Of a DNA stretch of 19,696 nucleotides, positions 13,119 to 19,696 are shown one piece after another. A program made the translations under genes and the position numbers. Every line of letters starts with the position of its first letter. The first letter of the stretch is position 1. The stretch lies in assembly GCA_964442785.1 (NCBI GenBank), contig CAYTZW010000023.1, positions 1 through 19,696 on the forward strand, written 5' to 3'. This DNA is from SIG223 sp964442785 (GTDB lineage: Bacteria > Bacillota_I > Bacilli_A > RFN20 > DUOF01). Below the pieces are notes generated by a model that was given only the letters and a program-made list of their open reading frames with translations, was not told the DNA's origin and ran no database searches.

Positions 13119-14759
13119 TTATAAAACATTACCAAATTACAAAATAATTTTAGGCTATCTAGGAGTATTTTTAATTGTCATTGGAATTGTTAATATTCTT
13201 CCCCTTGTTATGCTTTTATTTTTTCCTAACGAATGGAAAGAATTTTATCATTATTTAATTCCAGGACTAAGTTCCATTGGAATAGGTTTCTTACTATATC
13301 AATTAATAAAAGGAAAAGCTCATATTACAACCTTAAAAAATCAAGATGCCATAATTGTAACAATATCTTGGATACTATGTATACTTATAAGTGCTATTCC
13401 TTATATGTTTGAATATTCATTTTCTCAATCAATCTTTGAAGCAACTTCCGCTTTAACTACCACTGGATATTCTATTTTAAATTTAACAACTTTATCCAAA
13501 ACATTAACCTTTCATCGTGTTTTATTATCATTTATCGGTGGAATAGGAATAATGTTAATAATGCTCGTATTTTTAAGAGATAAAAGAGGAATGAGATTAT
13601 ATAGTTCTGAAGGGCATTCAGATAAATTATTACCAAACCTTATTAATTCTAGTAAAGCGATTTTAAAAATGTATGTTGGATATATTCTTGGAGGAATTAT
13701 TCTCTATATTATTTTAGGAATGAATTGGTTTGATGCAATTTGTCATTCCGTTAATTCAGTTGCAACTTCAGGATTTTCTAACAAAATAGGAAGTATAGGA
13801 TATTATAATAATGTAGGAATTGAAATAGTAACCATAATTTTAATGATTTTAGGTTCTGTTAACTTCTTAGTTCAATTCTTATTAATCAAAGNNNNNNNNN
13901 NNNNNNNNNNNNNNNNNNNNNNNNNNNNNNNNNNNNNNNNNNNNNNNNNNNNNNNNNNNNNNNNNNNNNNNNNNNNNNNNNNNNNNNNNNNATTTTAATG
14001 ATTTTAGGTTCTGTTAACTTCTTAGTTCAATTCTTATTAATCAAAGGAAAATGGAAAAACTTTTTAAACTATTGTGAAACAAAAGCAATGGGAATTATAT
14101 ATGGTATTTCTATTCCTATTATTGCTTTTTTATTAGTAAAAACGACAAATTTATCACTTTCACAATCAATAAGGTCATCTTTCTTTCATACAGTTTCTAC
14201 CTTAACTTCAACAGGATATGTAACAATGAATACCAGCATTCCTTCATTATGTAGTTCTATCATTCTTATTTTAATCGTTTTAATGTTAATTGGAGGAGGC
14301 AATAATTCAACATCAGGAGGAATAAAAGTATATCGTGTTCATTTAACCATTAAAGATTTCTTTTGGAATATCAAAGACCGATTTATTCATAAAAACGTTG
14401 TTTCAATGCACTTTGTTGCTAAAGCAGAAGAAAGTGTCGCCGTCGATGCTGAAGAAAGAAACTCCGTTAAAACATATATTTTGTTATATTTAACAATTAC
14501 AATAATCTTAACTTTTCTACTAAGTTTATATGGCTATGATTTATTAAATTGCTTTTTTGAAATAGTTTCCTCAATGGGTAATATGGGACTTTCACTTGGA
14601 ATAATTAATCCTCTTGCTTCAAATGGAGTACTTTGGATTAATACCCTAGCGATGTTCTTAGGAAGATTAGAAATAATTGTAATTCTTATGGCTTTTGTCC
14701 AAGTAGGAAAGAAAATAAAAGATAAATACACATACAAAAAAATTAGGATTTCACATTAG
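13111..14759 (+). CDS. trkH: TrkH/KtrB-type potassium transporter, interrupted by an assembly gap
   Basis: This is the pore-forming membrane subunit of K+ uptake. ATG 13111 (AGGTGA 5 nt upstream) is chosen over GTG 13102. The run of N (13892-13991) plus a 55-bp duplicate splits it, but collapsing the duplicate (both copies in the same codon phase) gives one intact 497-aa protein, the normal family length. All four P-loop filters are visible: TTTGYS (116-121), ATSGFS (218-223), then after the gap TSTGYV and MGNMGLS, each with its selectivity Gly. A GGGNNSTSGGIKVYR loop follows the third, as in TrkH. It works with the two RCK subunits upstream. The 3' end shares a bidirectional terminator with the convergent YqaA-like gene. 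Read literally, the gap region would give a false frameshift (155 extra nt). Confidence 0.93.
13837..13891 (+). repeat. Left copy of a 55-bp duplicated contig end
   Basis: It is identical over 55 bp to 13992-14046 and ends exactly at the N run. It is an assembly overlap, not a biological repeat. Confidence 0.95.
13892..13991. other. 100-N scaffold gap
   Basis: There are exactly 100 N. Since the flanking contig ends overlap by 55 bp, the real gap length is probably zero (negative 55). Confidence 0.98.
13992..14046 (+). repeat. Right copy of the 55-bp duplicated contig end
   Basis: This is the second copy of 13837-13891, beginning directly after the N run. Confidence 0.95.
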
Positions 14760-14772
14760 AAATCCTATTTTT
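14737..14772. terminator. Bidirectional terminator between trkH and the YqaA-like gene
   Basis: TAGGATTTC (14744-14752) and GAAATCCTA (14759-14767) form a 9-bp stem with a 6-nt loop, flanked by an A-run and a T-run. It holds both stop codons and is the strongest hairpin in the window. Confidence 0.92.
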
Positions 14773-15333
14773 AATTGCTAAAATTAAATAATAAAGTATC
14801 ACTAAAGTTGCACCTAACAATAATAAATATAAACTAATTTTAGAAGTAGAAATGGAGTTAATATCCACTTTAAAACTCATTTTATAACAAATATAACCTA
14901 CCATTACAAAACGGGCAAAGCGAGCAATCATACAAGTAATGTAATATTTCCACCTATTTAGTTTCATTATACCACATGCGATTATCCCTACCGTAAAAGG
15001 AAAAGGTGTAAAAGCAAAAAAAGAAATCGCTAAAACATCATATTTATTTAACCAATTACGAGCTTTTTCAATATTTTTCTCCTTTACCCCAACTAGCCTT
15101 AAAAGACGATACCCAAACTTCAAGCCTAATTCATAGCCTATAACAATACCTATTAATGATGAAAGACAAATGTTAATTACATATAAATACCAAGAACTAG
15201 GATTTAATAAAGTCATTGGAATTTGCAGTATTTCAATCGGCGGTAAAGGTGCTAAAGTTTCTACTAAAGTGTATATAAAAAGGCCTAAATGGCCATATTT
15301 TACATAATTAATTAAAGTAGCAACACATATCAA
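14743..15333 (-). CDS. YqaA/DedA-like (VTT domain) membrane protein
   Basis: This approximately 196-aa polytopic protein of the DedA/VTT superfamily is closest to YqaA. Motifs seen: an early ETLAPLPPIEILQIP segment (re-entrant loop with Glu and Pro), IGIVIGYELGLKFG (glycine-rich helix), FFAFTPFPFTVGIIACGIMKL (the F.P.P-G....G motif) and IARFARFVMVGY (conserved Arg). DedA proteins are implicated in lipid or undecaprenyl-phosphate transport across the membrane, though the substrate here is unknown. The start is uncertain. GTG 15342 lies on top of the AGGAG ribosome site. A TTG at 15333, 8 nt after AGGAG, is the better-placed codon, and I use it. The gene follows the EIIB-like gene by 11 nt and is co-transcribed with it. 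Confidence 0.75.
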   Translation of the reverse strand: MICVATLINYVKYGHLGLFIYTLVETLAPLPPIEILQIPMTLLNPSSWYLYVINICLSSLIGIVIGYELGLKFGYRLLRLVGVKEKNIEKARNWLNKYDVLAISFFAFTPFPFTVGIIACGIMKLNRWKYYITCMIARFARFVMVGYICYKMSFKVDINSISTSKISLYLLLLGATLVILYYLILAIKNRISNVKS

Positions 15334-15344
15334 ACAAATCACTC

Positions 15345-15710
15345 CTAGGATAACTTGTTATTAATATATGTGCAAATTTGTTCAGATATTACTCCCATAA
15401 TCAAAGTTATTTTTTTGCTAGTAATTATAATTGCACTAGCTCCTAAATCTTGTAACTTTTCCTTATCAATTTCTTTTTTATCTTTAACAACAATATTCAA
15501 TCTAGAATTTTTAAAAGCAATACTTTCAATATTTTCTAAATTTCCTAAAGCTTCAATAAAAGCACTATAATCAAATTTTTTCTTTTTCTTTTTACTTATA
15601 AGACTAACAATTAACATACAAATAGTTAAGAAAAGAAAAACTCCTCCTATGATTAAAATCATTTTAGTTGTACTATTAGATAAAAAACTCATCGCGGGAA
15701 ATCCGTCCAT
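15345..15710 (-). CDS. Membrane-anchored PTS EIIB-like domain without the catalytic cysteine
   Basis: This 121-aa protein has one transmembrane helix near the N-terminus (about 17-38), a KKKKKK linker, and a domain with the pattern of glucose-type PTS EIIB: a FIEALGNLENIESI segment, then SRLNIVVKD, DKEKLQDLGA, and LIMGVISEQICTYI. In real EIIB domains a Cys sits just before TRLR and carries the phosphate. Here the equivalent stretch is SIAFKNSRLNI, with no cysteine, so it cannot phosphorylate sugar in the usual way. It is more likely a regulatory or scaffold version. ATG 15710 has GGAG 9 nt upstream; Met7 is the alternative start. It forms a two-gene unit with the YqaA-like gene. Confidence 0.75.
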   Translation of the reverse strand: MDGFPAMSFLSNSTTKMILIIGGVFLFLTICMLIVSLISKKKKKKFDYSAFIEALGNLENIESIAFKNSRLNIVVKDKKEIDKEKLQDLGASAIIITSKKITLIMGVISEQICTYINNKLS

Positions 15711-15734
15711 TTAACATCACTCCTATTTGCAAAT

Positions 15735-15763
15735 ATTATATATCTAAAAATATTAAAAGTCTA
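15735..15763 (-). promoter_or_regulatory. SigA-type promoter of the EIIB-like/YqaA-like pair
   Basis: On the minus strand TAGACT (15763..15758), 17 bp, TATAAT (15740..15735), 25 bp before the ATG. Confidence 0.55.
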
Positions 15764-15794
15764 TACAAACAATTCCATTATTTATCTTTAAACA

Positions 15795-18700
15795 TTAATT
15801 ATATTGCAAATCAAAACCTATGACGTCAGTACCTACTAATTTAATGAAACTAACATCATTTAAAGAAATAGGAGAAATAGTAGAATAAGTAGTATTTATT
15901 AATTTTCCTGTTTTATCATATAATTCAATCGTAATATTTTTGTTTATGGATAAAGTCAAATTATCATATTGAATGTCCATTTTTGTTAATTGGTCTTTAG
16001 CAGAATCAATATTTATGTATAAATCTTTATAGGAAATGATATTATATCCTCTAAAATCTTCTGATATTCCCAAATTAAAATAATAATCAGTCTTATAAAC
16101 ATTTGAAAAATCAGTAGTAGTTTCATATTTTAATATATTAACACTATCAAATCCTAAGTAAAAATAGAATTGATAACTATATTTTTCTAAATAATCATAC
16201 ATTTCATCAAATATATTTTCATTATCGTAATATTCTTTAATAAGACTAATCCAAGCCTCAGTACTATTATCATTAGAAGATATTTCTTTCCAGCCACAAA
16301 AATCTCCATATCTATAATCTAAATAAGCAAAAAATCTAGAACCAACTTCATATTGAGAGTTGATAACTAATTCATCTCTTTCCAAATATAGTAAATAATT
16401 TTCAAAATCATAGAAATAAATCTTATCATTTAAAGAACTGACATTATAAATAACTCTATTAGGACTTCCTACATAAGAAATCATTTCAGTATCGTGTAAA
16501 GAAAAATATCGAGTTGTCAAATATTCAACATAAGTAGCAAATCCTTCACTAACTGTACTACTTACATAAAAATAATTTTGCGTTGAATGGTCAAGAGCGT
16601 GTGCAAGTTCGTGAACAAATGTAGAATCCCCAATAAATAATAAATCATCTGGTTGTAAATATAAAGTTGTCCCACTACAACTAGGATAATTTTTTTCATC
16701 AACTTCTATAGTAATTTTAGGATTAGAAGTTATACCTAAAATTTCTTTTTCGGTATTATATATTTTTTCAATTATTTCTTTATAGTTGCCTGCTAAATAA
16801 GAATTAGCATTTATCTTAATGGTAAAATGTTCGGTTTCTTCAACAGTATACGAAGCATAATAAAGACCTGATTGGAAACTTGAAGAAGTAATCTTCTCTG
16901 TAGGAATTTCACGAACATAATAAGGTAAACTATAATTACTATTTTGATAAGATAAAGTAAGTGTATATGTACCAATAGTAGAAGTAGCAAAATTACTTAC
17001 CATTGTATTAGTAACATCAATGTCATTACATTTGTAATATCCTTCATTATTAGAACAATAGTTAATAGTAACATCATTTAAAGAAATAGATTCATTTACA
17101 TAATATGTTTGTTTAAAGTCGTAAACATTAGCAATGCTATTCATTGAAGTAGAAGTAGTAGAAGATAAAACAACATAGGGAACCTCAACTATTTCAAATT
17201 TATAAGTAATTCTAGCAAGTTTCTTTCCTGTTGAGGAAGTATCAAAGAATTCGATCATTGTAGAATATAATTGTTGTTCATTTAAAGTATTATTATAGTC
17301 TTTATATTGTATTATTTCATCTCCATATAAAGATGAATTTAAAGCATAAATTCTATTTTTCATATTTTCTATTGATACAATGGTGTATTTTTTTAATTGA
17401 TAAGCAGAATATCCTTCAACATCTGAACTAACTTTTACAAACAATTCATTAATGTAACTAGATGTAATATTTATGGTATTTTTAATATAAATAATATCAT
17501 TGTTTTCTAAATATGCTAATAAATAGTTAGTATCTGTAGTATTTGAAGTTATACTATTTACCAATGTTTCTGAATTGAAATAAACTGTATTTAACTTTTC
17601 ACAATAAGTAAAGACTTGAAGACCTAAAGCAATATCTTTACTTAAAATAACCACTTTTACTAAAAGTTGATTATCCATAAAAGCATTATCTCCGATAGAT
17701 GTTACAGTACTAGGAATAGTGATGCTTGTAAATTTATTTGATGAAAAAGCAAACCTTTCAATTTCTAAAAGACCTTCAGGTAAATCAATACTTTCAATAC
17801 CACAATCATAAAAAGCACTACTTCCAATTTTTTCAACACCTTCAGGAATATTAATACTAGTTATTAATTTATTTCCATACAAAAATCCAGTTGGAATAGT
17901 AGTTACTCCACTCGGAATAGTTATCGTACTAAGTTTCGGACATTCCATAAACATCTGGCTACCTAGAACTTCCAACTCATCATCTAATTCCACATCAACT
18001 AAATTTGAATTATAAGCGAAAGGAATTCCACCATAATTCGTTATAGTCTTTGGTACATAAACTTCTATTAAAGTGTCAATACTAGCAAAAGCCCTATAAT
18101 CGATACAATTAACAGTATAAATTTTATCATTATAACTGACATAGGCAGGAATAATAGCCTTCGTTATTGATTTTGAATTAGCTTTGACAGATGCTGTTTT
18201 ACTAGAACTATTTAAAGTGAAAATCATATCTTGGAAACAATAATTAGAATCCAAAATGGCGATAGCATTAACTTCTACAGAATATGTTTTTGTTGTTCCA
18301 TTACTAGTATGTTTAACATTATAATAACCGTGTGCATTCTTTATTAATTGACTTCCATTTTCCCATTCAAGAGTACAATCATCGTGTTTATCACAATCAA
18401 TTTCTACACTATTTAAAGCAGTATTAACATAATTAGTTGAAGTTTGCTTAATAGTAATTTTTTCTACTATTTCCCAACTCAAAGGATAAATAGAAGGTAG
18501 ATAATAATTAGTAGTATCATAATTAAAACTAACTGATGCTTGGTAAGTTCCAACTTCTGTAGCCGTATTATTGGCATAATAATAAATACTCACTCCGCTT
18601 GGTAATCCAGTAACTAAAACTTCTTTTTCACTACCGTCATATTCAAAAGCCGAAGAATAATCCCATTTAACATTACTCATATCATAAAAAGCCTTATATA

Positions 18701-19696
18701 TAGTAAAGGTTTCACTTGCAGAACAACTATCATAATCTTCATTTCCATTAGTATAAGCATAAACCATATAAGTTCCTGCATTTGTAGGAGCAGTATTAAA
18801 ATAATATCCATTTTCATATTTATATTTTAAAGTAATATTTTCATTACTTAATGATGAAGCACTTACTTCAATAGGTTTACCATTATAGGTTTTATCTGAA
18901 ACATTTATTGTTATCTTATTATTTAACAAAGTTTTTTCTGTTATTTTCCAACTTAAAGAAGAAATAGAAGGCTCATAATAATTAGTAGTATCATAATTAA
19001 AACTAACTGACGCCTGATAAGTTCCAACTTCTGTAGCCTTATTATTAGAATAAGAAGAAACACTCACTCCACTTGGTAATCCAGTAACCAAAACTTCTTT
19101 TTCACTACCGTCATATATGAAAGCCGAAGAATAATCCCATTTAACATTACTCATATCATAATAAGCCTTATATATAGTAAAGGGTTCACTTGCAGAACAA
19201 CTATCATAATCTTCATTTCCATTAGTATAAGCATAAACCATATAAGTTCCTGCATTTGTAGGAGCAGTATTAAAATAATATCCATTTTCATATTTATATT
19301 TTAAAGTAATATTTTCATTACTTAATGATGAAGCACTTACTTCAATAGGTTTACCATTATAGGTTTTATCTGAAACATTTATTGTTATCTTATTATTTAA
19401 CAAAGTTTTTTCTGTTATTTTCCAACTTAAAGAAGAAATAGAAGGCTCATAATAATTAGTAGTATCATAATTAAAACTAACTGACGCCTGATAAGTTCCA
19501 ACTTCTGTAGCCTTATTATTAGAATAAGAAGAAACACTCACTCCACTTGGTAATCCAGTAACCAAAACTTCTTTTTCACTACCGTCATATATGAAAGAAC
19601 TAGAATAATCCCATTTAGCATTACTCATATCATAGTAGGCTTTATATATAGTAAAGGTTTCACTTGTATAGCAAGCATTATAATCTTCATTTCCAT
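15795..19696 (-). CDS. Large secreted repeat protein with LRRs and HELAH metallopeptidase domain (5' end off the window)
   Basis: This is a partial gene: the frame stays open to the window edge (about 1299 codons visible), so signal peptide and start are not seen. The modules are listed N- to C-terminal. MBG/YDG-like domains form 158-aa tandem units, each with two domains (WDYSSxFIYDGSEKEV..VGTYQASV..NYYEPS..WKI and DKTYNGKPIEV..NAGTYMVYAY). BspA-type LRR_5 repeats follow (LSTITIPSGVTTIPTGFL, SINIPEGVEKIGSSAFYDCG, SITIPSTVTSIGDNAFMDNQ). Further beta domains come next, then a gluzincin peptidase with HELAH (nt 16613..16599) and, 18 residues after the second His, Glu in SEGFATYVEY (nt 16547..16545). 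The C-terminal beta domain ends in FDLQYN with no anchor motif. It is presumably an exported adhesin-protease, with substrate unknown. No terminator follows the TAA. Confidence 0.85.
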   Translation of the reverse strand, partial: GNEDYNACYTSETFTIYKAYYDMSNAKWDYSSSFIYDGSEKEVLVTGLPSGVSVSSYSNNKATEVGTYQASVSFNYDTTNYYEPSISSLSWKITEKTLLNNKITINVSDKTYNGKPIEVSASSLSNENITLKYKYENGYYFNTAPTNAGTYMVYAYTNGNEDYDSCSASEPFTIYKAYYDMSNVKWDYSSAFIYDGSEKEVLVTGLPSGVSVSSYSNNKATEVGTYQASVSFNYDTTNYYEPSISSLSWKITEKTLLNNKITINVSDKTYNGKPIEVSASSLSNENITLKYKYENGYYFNTAPTNAGTYMVYAYTNGNEDYDSCSASETFTIYKAFYDMSNVKWDYSSAFEYDGSEKEVLVTGLPSGVSIYYYANNTATEVGTYQASVSFNYDTTNYYLPSIYPLSWEIVEKITIKQTSTNYVNTALNSVEIDCDKHDDCTLEWENGSQLIKNAHGYYNVKHTSNGTTKTYSVEVNAIAILDSNYCFQDMIFTLNSSSKTASVKANSKSITKAIIPAYVSYNDKIYTVNCIDYRAFASIDTLIEVYVPKTITNYGGIPFAYNSNLVDVELDDELEVLGSQMFMECPKLSTITIPSGVTTIPTGFLYGNKLITSINIPEGVEKIGSSAFYDCGIESIDLPEGLLEIERFAFSSNKFTSITIPSTVTSIGDNAFMDNQLLVKVVILSKDIALGLQVFTYCEKLNTVYFNSETLVNSITSNTTDTNYLLAYLENNDIIYIKNTINITSSYINELFVKVSSDVEGYSAYQLKKYTIVSIENMKNRIYALNSSLYGDEIIQYKDYNNTLNEQQLYSTMIEFFDTSSTGKKLARITYKFEIVEVPYVVLSSTTSTSMNSIANVYDFKQTYYVNESISLNDVTINYCSNNEGYYKCNDIDVTNTMVSNFATSTIGTYTLTLSYQNSNYSLPYYVREIPTEKITSSSFQSGLYYASYTVEETEHFTIKINANSYLAGNYKEIIEKIYNTEKEILGITSNPKITIEVDEKNYPSCSGTTLYLQPDDLLFIGDSTFVHELAHALDHSTQNYFYVSSTVSEGFATYVEYLTTRYFSLHDTEMISYVGSPNRVIYNVSSLNDKIYFYDFENYLLYLERDELVINSQYEVGSRFFAYLDYRYGDFCGWKEISSNDNSTEAWISLIKEYYDNENIFDEMYDYLEKYSYQFYFYLGFDSVNILKYETTTDFSNVYKTDYYFNLGISEDFRGYNIISYKDLYINIDSAKDQLTKMDIQYDNLTLSINKNITIELYDKTGKLINTTYSTISPISLNDVSFIKLVGTDVIGFDLQYN
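18681..19628 (-). repeat. Two near-identical 474-bp tandem repeats (158-aa units)
   Basis: Units 19628..19155 and 19154..18681 differ by only a few bases (SNAKW/SNVKW, SSSF/SSAF, SEPF/SETF, KAYYD/KAFYD). A partial, more diverged third copy follows from 18680 to about 18466, and the end of another copy occupies 19629-19696. The period is exactly 474 bp. Copy number may be collapsed by short-read assembly. Confidence 0.93.

Noticed and set aside
13892..14046. Frameshifted trkH pseudogene or a genuine 55-bp duplication
   Set aside because: The duplication abuts an exact 100-N run and collapses to an intact reading frame, so it is an assembly overlap.
1..19696. CRISPR array, tRNA, rRNA, insertion sequence or prophage
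   Set aside because: I found no regularly spaced short repeats, no tRNA-like cloverleaf, no transposase or integrase and no rRNA signature on either strand.

Overview
The window looks like a piece of an uncultured, low-G+C member of the Bacillota (class Bacilli), probably a gut-type spore former known from a metagenome assembly. The evidence is the very AT-rich sequence, AGGAGG-type ribosome binding sites, the standard code (TGG for Trp, TGA used as stop in ylbD and trkA-B), a Bacillus-like ylbD-ylbE-ylbF-rsmD/ylbJ cluster, and several spore-coat-like genes. A 100-N gap flanked by an exact 55-bp duplication shows that it comes from a scaffolded de Bruijn assembly. Surface-protein style (InlB-like, MBG and BspA-type LRR modules) fits a host-associated organism, but genus-level placement is not possible from sequence reading alone.

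Layout. 1-110: a (TA)10 tract inside a leftward promoter for a gene off the window. 111-2580: a membrane-anchored multidomain surface protein (-). 2634-2947: a CotD-like spore coat gene (-) with a SigK-type promoter. 3003-5356: ylbJ (+, SigE-type promoter) convergent with rsmD-ylbF and the coupled pair ylbE-ylbD (all -). 5431-5668: a YjcZ-like small coat/sporulation gene (+). 5682-7077: peptide deformylase and a 247-aa unknown with a possible Cys-His-Asp triad (+). 7208-7855: a YcxB-like membrane protein (-). 7886-9750: ribonuclease J (+), sharing a bidirectional terminator with an M29 aminopeptidase (-, 9741-10853). 10951-11943: a Tyr/Pro-rich probable coat protein behind a second perfect SigK-type promoter, then a 183-aa unknown. 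11969-14772: a three-gene potassium-uptake operon (split TrkA pair plus TrkH, the latter interrupted by the assembly gap). 14743-15763: a YqaA/DedA-like membrane protein and a membrane-anchored EIIB-like domain lacking its cysteine (-). 15795-19696: the 3' part of a very large secreted protein with near-identical 474-bp tandem repeats, LRRs and an HELAH gluzincin peptidase domain.

How it fits together. The strongest theme is sporulation: three small genes (cotD-like, yjcZ-like and the Tyr/Pro-rich 106-aa protein) share a SigK-like AC-N16-CATAnnnTA promoter placed 21-22 bp before their ATG; ylbJ has a SigE-like promoter so close to its ATG that the message would be leaderless; and ylbD carries a CATACAATA box. 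These suggest an active mother-cell programme. The rest is mostly housekeeping (rsmD, def, rnj, aminopeptidase, K+ uptake) bounded on both sides by large surface proteins built from repeat modules.
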